The notes under the pieces were generated by a model. It was given only the letters and a program-made list of their open reading frames with translations, was not told the origin of the DNA and did not search any database. This document shows positions 37,777-46,396 of a stretch of DNA of 64,000 nucleotides, one piece after another. How positions within the stretch are numbered: position 1 is the stretch's first letter; each line of letters starts with the position of its first letter. Made by a program: the position numbers and the translations under genes. Location: the NCBI RefSeq assembly GCF_020880415.1, contig NZ_JAJIUJ010000069.1, positions 1 to 64,000 on the forward strand. The letters run 5' to 3'. Source of the stretch: Xanthomonas euvesicatoria pv. euvesicatoria (GTDB taxonomy: Bacteria > Pseudomonadota > Gammaproteobacteria > Xanthomonadales > Xanthomonadaceae).

Positions 37777-38908
37777 TCGGTAGCACGCGGTAACGCCGCG
37801 TGCGCCAGCGGATCGTGCGCACCAGCGCTGCGTGCAGCAGATGCAGCGGCTGCAGGCATTCGGCGCATAGCGACACCAGCAGGCGGTGGCGAACGGCGCC
37901 GGTGACGCGCCATTGCACAGCGCACAGCAGCAGCGCACGCACCAGCAAGACGATCAGCACGCAGAGTGCAGCCGGCCAGGTGTGCTGCACGCAAGCGCAG
38001 ACCAGCATGGCCACCAGCAGCAACGGCGGCAGCCCCTGCAACACGCCGATGGCAGTGCGTACGTGCAGGCGTTGACGGCCTAGCAGGATCGATGCGAACA
38101 GCATCCAGCGATGCATCTGGCGCACATAGCCACGCAGGTCGGGCATGGCGGTACGCATCGCCACCGGCGCAGTGGATTGCCAGAGCCGCCCGCCGCGGTC
38201 GCGCACCAGGGTGGCGAAGGCCAGATCGTCGGTCAGCTGCTCCAGCAATGCAGTAAAGCCATCCCAGCTGCGCAGTTGTTCGGTACGCGCGGCGTAGCAC
38301 ATGCCATTGATGGTCAGCGGCGCTGCGAATGGCAGCCAGCCCAAGTACGTGAGCGCGGCATTGTTGTTGACGAACTGCGCCAACAGGCGCCCGGCCAGCG
38401 TGGCGCTGTCGCGGTAATACGGCAGTGCGGTGACCACATCTGCATGCGTGAGGTCCGACAATAGTTGCGACAGCGCATGGCCGCCGAGGTGCGCATCGTC
38501 GTCGAGAATCAGGCTGACAGGCGCATCGATGTGCGGCAGCGCGTAATCGAGTTTCCAGGCCTTGGGGTTGATGCCTGGTGGCGCCGCGGGCACGAGAATG
38601 CGCGCGATCCGCAGCTGCGGATATTGTGCAACGACAGCAGCGGCAGCGGCGTTTCCCGGGCCATCGTCGGCATCCAGCAACCAGACGAACTGCGCCTGCG
38701 GCAATGCCTGCGCGTTGGCAACAAGCACCTCTTGCAAATGCGCATCGCCACCAAGAATAGGCTGCAGGATCGCCACCTCGGCCGGCGTGGCAACGGCACG
38801 GCGCGCCGGCCTCGCGCGTTCGCCACGCATGACCCACAGCACGGCCGCCGTCTTGACCAGCAGCACGGCCAGATACAGCGCCGCCAGGATGGGAACGATC
38901 AGGTCCAC
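37754..38908 (-). CDS. Membrane glycosyltransferase, ceramide-glucosyltransferase/HpnI-like (GT21 type)
   Basis: 384 residues from a GTG start that overlaps the SDR stop; reading frames further upstream belong to the SDR gene. The N-terminal membrane segment is LIVPILAALYLAVLLVKTAA. The catalytic motifs are LLDADDG, LILDDDAHL, LTDDLAFA and RQMHRW, the D,D,D,(R/Q)xxRW pattern of GT21. C-terminal hydrophobic segments follow (LLLVAMLVCACV, LCVLIVLLVRALLL). Family members transfer sugar to ceramide or hopanoid-type lipids at the membrane, so a lipid acceptor is likely here. Confidence 0.8.
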   Translation of the reverse strand: MDLIVPILAALYLAVLLVKTAAVLWVMRGERARPARRAVATPAEVAILQPILGGDAHLQEVLVANAQALPQAQFVWLLDADDGPGNAAAAAVVAQYPQLRIARILVPAAPPGINPKAWKLDYALPHIDAPVSLILDDDAHLGGHALSQLLSDLTHADVVTALPYYRDSATLAGRLLAQFVNNNAALTYLGWLPFAAPLTINGMCYAARTEQLRSWDGFTALLEQLTDDLAFATLVRDRGGRLWQSTAPVAMRTAMPDLRGYVRQMHRWMLFASILLGRQRLHVRTAIGVLQGLPPLLLVAMLVCACVQHTWPAALCVLIVLLVRALLLCAVQWRVTGAVRHRLLVSLCAECLQPLHLLHAALVRTIRWRTRRYRVLPNGCFRAE

Positions 38909-39858
38909 TGCGCTGCCTGCCAGTGCACGAAGGCGTCCACGCCCTCGTCCAGGCCGACGCTGGGCGGGCCCAGATCGGCAAGCGTGCGGCGCGGATCGAA
39001 GGTCTTGGAATATGCGAACACGCCAACGCCGAAGCGCGTGATCGGCGGCTCGCCCCGCAGCCGCAGCCCGCGATACACCGCCTCCACCACGCTGGCCATG
39101 CGCAAGGCGGTGCCGATGCGCACCTCGCGCCGTGGCAACGGCAGCTGCAGGCGCGCCAGCACCTCCAACAACAACTGCTGCAGGTCCACCGGGTGTGCGT
39201 TGGTGAGATTGTAAGCAGCCTGCAACTGCGGCGCGGTGGCCGCGCGGTACAGGTAATCGCACAGCGTATCGATATAGATCAGGTCGCCGATCACCGGCTG
39301 GGTCTGACCGACGAAACGTGGCAATGCACCCTTGCGCGCGGCGGCGATCACGCGCGGAAACAGCACCGTGTCGCCGGGCCCGAATACCGCACGCGGGCGC
39401 AACACGCTCTTTTCCCCGGGATAGTCATCCAGCAACGTCTCGCCAAGATACTTGGTTTGTGCGTATGTATTGACGAACGCCGGGCCGATCGGGCTGTCTT
39501 CATCCAGGCCGTATTGATGCGCTTCGCGATAGAACACCGAACTGGAGGAGACATACAGCAGGCGCGGGCAGCCGTTGCGCTTGCAGAAGTCGATGAGGTT
39601 GGCGGTGGCCTGGACATTGTGCCGCTGAAACTGCGCACGCGTGCCCCACGGCGAGGCCAAGGCAGCTGCATGAATCACCACATCCGGTTGCCAGTCCAGC
39701 GAGAAGGCCTGGCTCAGATCGATGCGATGGTAGTTGGGCAGGTCGCTGGCGCGGCGGCCGATACCGTGAATCTCGACGCCCGGCTGCCCCTGAAAGCGCC
39801 GCAGGAATGCACCACCGACAAAACCGGACGCGCCGGTCACGAGAATGCGCAGGCTCAT
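38899..39858 (-). CDS. NAD-dependent epimerase/dehydratase (extended SDR, 3-beta-HSD-like)
   Basis: 319 residues. The Rossmann motif is RILVTGASGFVGGAFLRRF, the active-site serine region LLYVSSSSVFYREA, and the catalytic Tyr-x-x-x-Lys TYAQTKYLGE. It has PRAVFGPGD, as in OleD/hydroxysteroid-dehydrogenase relatives, so the substrate may be a lipid rather than a nucleotide sugar. The ATG at 39858 has GGAGTGGCG upstream and overlaps gumP by 4 bases. Confidence 0.85.
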   Translation of the reverse strand: MSLRILVTGASGFVGGAFLRRFQGQPGVEIHGIGRRASDLPNYHRIDLSQAFSLDWQPDVVIHAAALASPWGTRAQFQRHNVQATANLIDFCKRNGCPRLLYVSSSSVFYREAHQYGLDEDSPIGPAFVNTYAQTKYLGETLLDDYPGEKSVLRPRAVFGPGDTVLFPRVIAAARKGALPRFVGQTQPVIGDLIYIDTLCDYLYRAATAPQLQAAYNLTNAHPVDLQQLLLEVLARLQLPLPRREVRIGTALRMASVVEAVYRGLRLRGEPPITRFGVGVFAYSKTFDPRRTLADLGPPSVGLDEGVDAFVHWQAAQWT

Positions 39859-40703
39859 CGCCACTCCGGTTGATAACGGTCAAGACTCGGCTGGCAATGC
39901 GAAGGCAGGATGACCAGTTCCGGATGGGCGTGCGACAAGGCGTGCAAGCGATGCACGGTGTGCTGGAATGCGTGCCAGTCGTGCATCAGCAGACGCGTGG
40001 GCCAGGCCGGCCATTGCAGCGTGGCCCAGGTGGCCGAGGACCATACCGCGTCCGCACACAGCAACACCTCGCGGTCGTGCTGATCGCGTACCCACAGTCC
40101 CATCTGGCCGGGCACGTGCCCGGGTAGCGATACCGCGAGCACGCTGCCGTCCTCGAACAGATCGTAGGCCGGGCCGAGCCCCTGCCAGGCTCCAGTCAAC
40201 GCGCGCTGCGGCGCCTGGTCGGCAAACTGCAGCCGCTGGTCGAAGTCGTCCGGCAGCAGCTGCGGCAGCAAGGCGCGGCGCAACCCACCCATGCGCGAAC
40301 AGCTGCGCAGCTGCTGGTAATCCGCGCGCAGGCAGAGAAAGCGCGCATTGGGCAGATCGCGCAGGCCGCCGACATGGTCGGCGTGGAAGTGCGAAATCAG
40401 GCACCAGGCGATGTCATCCAGCGATACGCCACGTTTGTTCAACTGCGCGCCCAGGGTTTGGTCGGCGGGCAAGCTGACTGGCGTGGTCCAGCGGTACAGG
40501 CGCTCCGGCCAGGGATCGGTGGCACGAAAAAAATGCGCGGCATAGCCGGTGTCGTACAACAGCGCGCCACGCTGCGGATGCCGGATCAGCACGCTCAGTG
40601 CGGGGAATTCCACCGCATGCCAGTGACCATCTGCACGCACCATGCGTTCGCAATGGCGACAGTGGCCCACGCGCAGCAGCTCGAGCGACACGCGGACCGG
40701 CAT
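39855..40703 (-). CDS. gumP: GumP, metallo-beta-lactamase fold hydrolase
   Basis: 282 residues. The MBL metal motif LISHFHADHVGGL is intact, with further ligands in SLPGHVPGQMG and LLCADAVWSS. It resembles lactonase/thioesterase-type MBL hydrolases. No signal peptide, so cytoplasmic. The gene is known as gumP from its place downstream of the gum cluster; it is not thought to be essential for xanthan. It starts within the gumO stop (TGATG), so the two are co-translated. Confidence 0.85.
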   Translation of the reverse strand: MPVRVSLELLRVGHCRHCERMVRADGHWHAVEFPALSVLIRHPQRGALLYDTGYAAHFFRATDPWPERLYRWTTPVSLPADQTLGAQLNKRGVSLDDIAWCLISHFHADHVGGLRDLPNARFLCLRADYQQLRSCSRMGGLRRALLPQLLPDDFDQRLQFADQAPQRALTGAWQGLGPAYDLFEDGSVLAVSLPGHVPGQMGLWVRDQHDREVLLCADAVWSSATWATLQWPAWPTRLLMHDWHAFQHTVHRLHALSHAHPELVILPSHCQPSLDRYQPEWR

Positions 40704-41701
40704 CAGTAACGCAACACCATGCCGCCGATGGCAAGCCCTGCCCCGGTGCCGAGCAGCGCGACCAGATCGCCACGCTGCAGGCCCAGGTCGACGCGTGCGT
40801 GATGCAGCGCATGCGGCAACGACGCGGCGACCTGGTTACCCGTGTGTTGCAGGATGCGCACCACCTGTTCGGGGCGCAGTCCCAAGGTCTGCACCACATG
40901 ATCCAGGCCGCCGCCGGAAGCCTGGTGCGGTACCAGGCAACGCAAGGCTGCGGTGGCGGTGCCGGCCTCGTGCAGCAGCTGTTCCCAGAACGCCGGCAGA
41001 TGCCGCGCAGCGAAACGGTAGGCGCCGCGTCCGTCCATGCAGAACACGCGCGAGGCATCGGGCGCGCTGTCTTCGCCATGCGGGTAACGCGTGCCACCGC
41101 CGCGAATGCGGCACAGCTCGGCGCCATTGCCATAGCTGGACAGCCGGCTGGAGAGCAGCGCCGAGCCCTGCCCTGCGTCGCTGCGTCCAACGACCACTGC
41201 GGCTGCGCCATCGCCGAACAAGCCGGCCGTGGCCGGCGTCGCCGCATCCAGCCCGGCCGATGCGACTTCGCTGGAGACGATCAGCACGCGCTCGTAGCGA
41301 CCTAGCGCCAGTGCGTTGGCCGCCATGTCCAGGGCCACCAGAAAACTGAGGCAGGTTGCATTGACGTCGAATGCGGGGATGCCCGAATCGCCGAGGCCGA
41401 GCGCGCGCTGGATCAGCACCGCCTGGCAGGGAATCGGCTGCTCCATGACGCTGCAGGCGGAGATCAGGCAATCGATCCGGCTGGCATCGAGCCCGGCGCT
41501 GGCCAAGGCCTGCTGTGCAGCGGCTGCCCCCATCGACGATGCGGTCTCGCCCTCGCCCACGTAATGGCGCGTCTCCACGCCCAGACGCGCGAACGTGGTT
41601 CCGGCCGGCAACTGCCAGCGCTCGTCCAACTGGTGCGATGTCACTTCCGTCGCCGGAACATGGCGCCCGGTGCCCAGGATGCGCAGCGGCAATGCGTTCA
41701 A
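40703..41701 (-). CDS. gumO: GumO, beta-ketoacyl-ACP synthase III-like condensing enzyme
   Basis: About 332 residues of FabH/thiolase fold. The triad is Cys in NATCLSFLVAL, His in LVPHQASGGG and Asn in HTGNQVAASLPH. I prefer a TTG start at 41701 (NALPLRILGTGRHVP), because GAGAG lies upstream and the residues before it look non-coding; an ATG at 41770 would add 23. It would condense acyl-CoA/ACP with malonyl-ACP or a second acyl chain. Named gumO by position; no proven xanthan role. First gene of a six-gene overlapping group. Confidence 0.83.
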   Translation of the reverse strand: MNALPLRILGTGRHVPATEVTSHQLDERWQLPAGTTFARLGVETRHYVGEGETASSMGAAAAQQALASAGLDASRIDCLISACSVMEQPIPCQAVLIQRALGLGDSGIPAFDVNATCLSFLVALDMAANALALGRYERVLIVSSEVASAGLDAATPATAGLFGDGAAAVVVGRSDAGQGSALLSSRLSSYGNGAELCRIRGGGTRYPHGEDSAPDASRVFCMDGRGAYRFAARHLPAFWEQLLHEAGTATAALRCLVPHQASGGGLDHVVQTLGLRPEQVVRILQHTGNQVAASLPHALHHARVDLGLQRGDLVALLGTGAGLAIGGMVLRY

Positions 41702-41901
41702 CGCGGAGCTCTCGAAACATGAAGGCGCGCAGCATACCGTGGCCGCATCGGCAGGCCCACCGCCGTGCATGCCGATACACCTTTAAGCGCATGCACCGCG
41801 AGGCACGCCGCGCAACAGCCGCCTGCCGCATCCATTGCATCTCTGCCAGCTGCTGTGCTCGTGCTCGGCATGACGCGCCAGGCGCACGCGGCGACATCGC
41901 A

Positions 41902-42918
41902 TCAAGGCGCTTCCACCTCATAGCCCAGCGCTTGCAGGCGTGCCAGATAGCCATCCGGCGCGGTCAACCGGCTGATCGGCAACACCGCGAACGTGCTGCG
42001 ATTGCGTTGCAGGGCAGCGGTGGCGATACCCAGCCAATGCTCGCGCATGCGCCGTTCCAGATCGTCGATGCCGCGTTTCCTTGCAGCACCGGAGCTGGCC
42101 ATTGCGTCCATGCAGGCGGCCTGCGGATCTTCGCGCGGCAGCCTGCGCAAGGCCTCGACATCGCCCACCGACCAGGCATTGGCGCGCTCCACCATCGTCG
42201 GCAGGTCGCGCTCCACGGCCACCAGAATGCTGCGGAAACATGCGGTATCGTCCATTCCGCCGGCGCGGAACTCCTTGAGCGCCTGGCGCGGGTCCTTGAT
42301 CTTGTAGTCCAGCGCGGTCGGTGTGGGTTTGATGCCGGCACGCTTGGCAGCGCGTTCCACCACTGGCCAAACCACCGGCGAACGGGCCAGGCCGGAGCGC
42401 TTGATCGCCGCCTGATACAACTCGCCGGCAGCCAGCATCGGGCGTTTGCGCTCAACGCCGCGGTCGCTGCCGAGATAGCGCGCCTTGGACACGCTCCAGC
42501 GCGCATACAGGTCGGCCGGCAAGATGTCGCGCAGCTCGCGCCCGTCTTCGTTCTTCATCGCTTTCATGGCCGACGGGAGCAAGGTCAGCTTGCCGAAGAA
42601 TCCCATGTCCGCATCTACCTGCACGGTTGGCGCTGCCAGCACCTGCTGGGACTGGCCGATGATGGTTTCCACTTCGGTCGACTGCCACTGCAGCCGCTTC
42701 GGCAAGGGCGACAAGGTACCCAGGATCCACAACACATGATCGCCCTTGCTGACCTTCCACAAGCCCGGCCCGGGCTGCACGCCGCGCACGACCATGGCCT
42801 CCAGATCCACCACTGCTGGTGCCGGCGTCGCCAACTTGGGCGGCACGGCTTCCCCGGCGGTCGCCAGCAGCGACACCAGCATCAAACCCATTCCCCATCC
42901 CGCGACCTTGCGTTGCAT
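41902..42918 (-). CDS. gumN: GumN, TraB/GumN family protein
   Basis: 338 residues with signal peptide MQRKVAGWGMGLMLVSLLAT. The TraB/PrgY/GumN motif WKVSKGDHVLWILGTLSPLP is clear, and a second conserved region lies near MREHWLGIATAALQ at the C-terminus. The family has a proposed metallopeptidase-like fold, but its biochemical role is unsettled. It lies between the gum operon and gumO as a separate minus-strand unit. Confidence 0.88.
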   Translation of the reverse strand: MQRKVAGWGMGLMLVSLLATAGEAVPPKLATPAPAVVDLEAMVVRGVQPGPGLWKVSKGDHVLWILGTLSPLPKRLQWQSTEVETIIGQSQQVLAAPTVQVDADMGFFGKLTLLPSAMKAMKNEDGRELRDILPADLYARWSVSKARYLGSDRGVERKRPMLAAGELYQAAIKRSGLARSPVVWPVVERAAKRAGIKPTPTALDYKIKDPRQALKEFRAGGMDDTACFRSILVAVERDLPTMVERANAWSVGDVEALRRLPREDPQAACMDAMASSGAARKRGIDDLERRMREHWLGIATAALQRNRSTFAVLPISRLTAPDGYLARLQALGYEVEAP

Positions 42919-43009
42919 GGTGTCTTGCCCCCTGTTTGAGGCGGACAGTACGCCAAGCCGGCAGCAGCCGCGTTAGGGAAGCGTTCGGACGCGCAAACGC
43001 GGTCGATGA

Positions 43010-43471
43010 TCAGCGTGGCAGCAGCGTCGCCAGGCGTGCAGCCAGCGGCGAGGCCTTGTCGAGCAACGCAAAGCCTTCCCAGACGAATCCCGGCGATACC
43101 GTGCAGCCCGCCAGGGTGAAATCGCCGAGCGAACGCGCCGCTTGCCAGCAGCCTGCCGGCACCACATGCATCGGCTCGCCGCGTTCGGCGGCATCCACGA
43201 TCACACGCTGCACTTGCTCGGTACAGGTGTCATAGATCAGCAGTTCCAAGGCATCGCCCAGCTGCCAATGCCAGGTTTCTTCCGCATCCACGCGGTGCCA
43301 CGCACTGCATTCGCCGGCACTCAGCAAAAAACGGATGGCGGTCATTGCCGGGCGGGTCTGGCCGTTGTCGGTCACCTGACGCGCAGAGGCATGGATGCGG
43401 CGGTAGTGCCCGCCTTCCGGATGCGGGGCGAGGTCCAGCGAGCGGATCAGGGCGGCGGCGGTCGGATGCAT
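43010..43471 (-). CDS. DUF985 cupin protein
   Basis: 153 residues, one cupin_5 (DUF985) domain. Recognisable blocks are LIRSLDLAPHPEGGHYRRIH, LLSAGECSAWHRVDAEETWH with the cupin His/Glu ligands, and PGFVWEGFALLD at the C-terminus. Enzymatic role unknown; some relatives act on sugars. It is only 34 bases from the gumM stop, on the same strand, but has its own start and need not be part of xanthan synthesis. Confidence 0.85.
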   Translation of the reverse strand: MHPTAAALIRSLDLAPHPEGGHYRRIHASARQVTDNGQTRPAMTAIRFLLSAGECSAWHRVDAEETWHWQLGDALELLIYDTCTEQVQRVIVDAAERGEPMHVVPAGCWQAARSLGDFTLAGCTVSPGFVWEGFALLDKASPLAARLATLLPR

Positions 43472-43505
43472 GCAGGCATGCTAGGCCAGACACGCCTGCG
43501 CTGCA

Positions 43506-44300
43506 TCAGGGCAGCTGCTTTCCCGCGCGCAAGCAGGTGCGGAAGAACACCAACAAATCCCAGCTATAGCGCTTGAGCAAACGGCGTGGCTCGTTGAGCA
43601 GCCGATACATCCACTCCATGTGCAGGCCTCGCACCCACTCGGGCGCACGCTTTGCGGTACCGGACAAGAAATCGAGCAATGCGCCCACCCCGAACACCAG
43701 CGGCACGCTCAGCGCATGGCTGTGGTCCAGGATCCAGCGCTCCTGCAGCGGATTGCCGAACGCCACCAGCAGCACATCGGCACCGGAGCGATTGATGCGC
43801 TCGGCCAGGCCCTCGCCCGCCGCCGCAAATTCGCCATAACCATCGCACATGCCGACCACCTGCTGCCCCAAGGTCCCGGTCAGCGTCGCCGCAGCGGTCT
43901 TGCCCACACCCGGACGGCCGCCCAGCAGAAAGAATTTCAGCGGTTGCGCACTCTCACGGCACAGATACGGAATCAGGTCGGTGCCATTGAGGTTGCCGGC
44001 AAAGCGGCGGCCGTGGATCAGCCGCGCAGCCAGATCCATGCCGATCCCGTCGTTGACGATGCGCACGCTGGGCTCGCGCATGCGCGTCCGCAGCGCCTGG
44101 CATTGCACGATGAAATTGGTATTGGCAAAGAACACCCGTCGCGGCTGACGGGCGGCCAGCGCGTGGAATAGATCCAACGCAAAGGCTTCCTGCGTGGTGG
44201 ACAGGACCGGAAAGCCGCCCAACGGAATCACCACACCCGGCGGCGTGGTTCCGCTGGCAATCCCCGTTGTTTCCACATCCACGCGCTGGCCCTGCATCAT
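43506..44300 (-). CDS. gumM: GumM, beta-1,4-glucosyltransferase of xanthan synthesis
   Basis: Adds the second glucose to glucosyl-diphospho-undecaprenol to give the cellobiosyl lipid. It is of the WecG/TagA (GT26) family, 264 residues from MMQGQRVDV. Visible blocks: VFFANTNFIVQCQ, RIVNDGIGMDLAAR, LLVAFGNPLQERWI and HMEWMYRLLNEPRRLLKRY. This is a membrane-associated cytoplasmic enzyme. It starts 5 bases after the gumL stop. Confidence 0.95.
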   Translation of the reverse strand: MMQGQRVDVETTGIASGTTPPGVVIPLGGFPVLSTTQEAFALDLFHALAARQPRRVFFANTNFIVQCQALRTRMREPSVRIVNDGIGMDLAARLIHGRRFAGNLNGTDLIPYLCRESAQPLKFFLLGGRPGVGKTAAATLTGTLGQQVVGMCDGYGEFAAAGEGLAERINRSGADVLLVAFGNPLQERWILDHSHALSVPLVFGVGALLDFLSGTAKRAPEWVRGLHMEWMYRLLNEPRRLLKRYSWDLLVFFRTCLRAGKQLP

Positions 44301-44304
44301 CGAA

Positions 44305-45099
44305 TCACCAAAGGTCGTAAGGGAAGGCAGCCAACAGCCCGGCCTGCAGCTTTTCCAGATCGAAATCGCCGTTGCCGCCCAGTTGCAGACACTCCTCCAC
44401 GCTGTTGCCGGAATGCCATTGCATACGCCCGGTGCCGTTGTAGTAGTCGTCGTACTTGAAGCGATCTTCGCCATTGCCCCAATCCAGATACACCGCCGGG
44501 ATTCCATAGGCTTCGGCAAGGATCAGGCCGTGCAGCGAGCTGCTGATCACCAACTCGGCGCCAAGCAACGCGCTCATGAAGGTTGCGGGCTTGACGTTGG
44601 GAAAGACCAAGTGATCCTTGTACGCGCTGTACTTTTCAACCGGCTCGTTGAAGTGCGGAACGATGGCGAACGGGCGCTTGTTGATCGCACCGAGCGCATC
44701 GGCCGGGAAGAACATCGGCGTCAGCAGCCCGGGATCGCCATACACTTCCGGCACTGCGATGCCGCGATCGAGCAGAAATTTGCGCGTCTTCGGCCCACGC
44801 ACTGCACGGACATCGAGCGTACTGAAGGTGTTGCGCTCGGCAGGAATCTTGCCGTTGATGCCACTACCCCAGACGGTATCGCCGTCTTTGGCGAAGTGCA
44901 GTACCGAACCGATCGCGATCAGCTTCTTGCTCAGATCCTGCTTTTCGATCAGCGTCTTGTCCTGCAGGGACAGCACGCAGGAGACGATCACCTTGGACAG
45001 GTGATCTCCCATATTCACGCCAGCGTTCTTGGGCTGCCACCAGAACAGCGCACGACGTTCTGCATGTTCTATCCACTTCTGCAGCAAGGCGTTGGCCAT
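44305..45099 (-). CDS. gumL: GumL, ketal pyruvate transferase
   Basis: 264 residues, polysaccharide pyruvyl transferase family. It adds a 4,6-ketal pyruvate from phosphoenolpyruvate to the outer mannose of the xanthan side chain. Motifs include NAGVNMGDHLSKVI at the start, VWGSGINGKIP, VRGPKTRKFLLDRGI and GAELVISSSLHGLILAEAYG near the C-terminus. The start at 45099 has AGGAG 11 bases upstream. Confidence 0.95.
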   Translation of the reverse strand: MANALLQKWIEHAERRALFWWQPKNAGVNMGDHLSKVIVSCVLSLQDKTLIEKQDLSKKLIAIGSVLHFAKDGDTVWGSGINGKIPAERNTFSTLDVRAVRGPKTRKFLLDRGIAVPEVYGDPGLLTPMFFPADALGAINKRPFAIVPHFNEPVEKYSAYKDHLVFPNVKPATFMSALLGAELVISSSLHGLILAEAYGIPAVYLDWGNGEDRFKYDDYYNGTGRMQWHSGNSVEECLQLGGNGDFDLEKLQAGLLAAFPYDLW

Positions 45100-45136
45100 A
45101 ACGTGTGAGTCTCCTAAAGAAAAAAATGTGCGCGCA

Positions 45137-46333
45137 TTAATGCGAGAGCGCAGCCTCCGACGAGGCATGCACCGCTGCGCTTTGCTGTGGATACAAACGG
45201 GTTTCCGGATACGCACTGGGATCCAGCACGCGATCGGTGGTGTCGGACCAATTCAGGCACTGGCGATAACGCACGCGCGGTGCTTCCAGGGCGCGGCCGA
45301 TTGCTGCAACGACAGAATCGGCGTTCCCCGGAGTGTAGCCGAACCGCGACTGATACGGCCCCACCACGGCGTTCGGACACACCGCAGGCAAGCCGAAAAA
45401 GTCGTATTGCAGCAACTTCATCGAACTGTCGGCCAGGTAGACCGGCACTTGCTCGGAGGCATACGGCGCAATCCCGAACCGCGCGTGCTTGATATAGCCA
45501 ATGGTCTCGGCGTGTTTCATCTCGCCATAGACCACCACGTTATCGCCGTAGCCCGGATGCCGGCCCATGCCCGAACCGATCACATGAAACGTCACCTGCG
45601 GGAACGCCTTGCTGGCAACGACGAAGAATTCCGGATCGAACAACATCGAACCGACCGCAACTGCGTGAATGCCCTCACCGTACGGCGACGGGTCGCCGAG
45701 TTGATCCAGGTTGTGATCCACGCCATGGCCAACGTGATAGACATTGTCGCGGCTGGCGATCTCCTCTGCCATTGCCGGCGATACCAGTGCAATCACATCG
45801 AGCTTGGGCGCCACGCGGTCGAACTCGCGTTCGATATACGACGCAACATTGATCGTGCTCAATCCGTCCGACGCGCGATAGACCAGCTTGGCTGCAGGAT
45901 TGACGCGCTTGGCCAGCTCGATGAAAGCGACCGCAATGCCGCTTTCGAACACGATCACATCCGCCTCGCGCATCCAGTCGAGCAACTGGCGCGGCGGATG
46001 CGCAGCATACCAACGGAACATCGCATCCTCGACCGACCGCAACCATGGACGACGCGTATTGAACGGATGCACCGTCGTGCGCCACAGGTAGCAGTCGACG
46101 CCCTTGTGCGAGACGACCTTGTTCGCGGTTTCGTCGAGCGGCAGCCGCATATCGCCCTTCATGCGCGACAACCGGCTGTAACGCAGCGAGAAGAACCGCG
46201 TGGTCCCGCGCAACGCCAGTTGATCGGTGATGAAGTGGATATTGGCGCGCCGCGGCGTGCGGTAATCGTGGGCGGACAAGACCAGATAGCAAGGCCGGCG
46301 GATGCCGGAAGCGGCGGCGGGTGTGTCGCTCAT
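45137..46333 (-). CDS. gumK: GumK, beta-1,2-glucuronosyltransferase
   Basis: 398 residues, GT70, GT-B fold. It transfers glucuronic acid from UDP-GlcA to the inner mannose of the lipid-linked trisaccharide. Recognisable parts: [20 protein letters not shown] at the N-terminus with the membrane-interacting region, and [17 protein letters not shown]. The Cys-poor C-terminal domain contains [20 protein letters not shown], the UDP-binding area. Separated from gumJ by about 60 bases. Confidence 0.95.
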   Translation of the reverse strand: MSDTPAAASGIRRPCYLVLSAHDYRTPRRANIHFITDQLALRGTTRFFSLRYSRLSRMKGDMRLPLDETANKVVSHKGVDCYLWRTTVHPFNTRRPWLRSVEDAMFRWYAAHPPRQLLDWMREADVIVFESGIAVAFIELAKRVNPAAKLVYRASDGLSTINVASYIEREFDRVAPKLDVIALVSPAMAEEIASRDNVYHVGHGVDHNLDQLGDPSPYGEGIHAVAVGSMLFDPEFFVVASKAFPQVTFHVIGSGMGRHPGYGDNVVVYGEMKHAETIGYIKHARFGIAPYASEQVPVYLADSSMKLLQYDFFGLPAVCPNAVVGPYQSRFGYTPGNADSVVAAIGRALEAPRVRYRQCLNWSDTTDRVLDPSAYPETRLYPQQSAAVHASSEAALSH

Positions 46334-46396
46334 GGGCCGTGTCCTATGAATGAGTGAGAGAAAGCATGACCGACTGCAGGCGAAGACAATGTCGAC

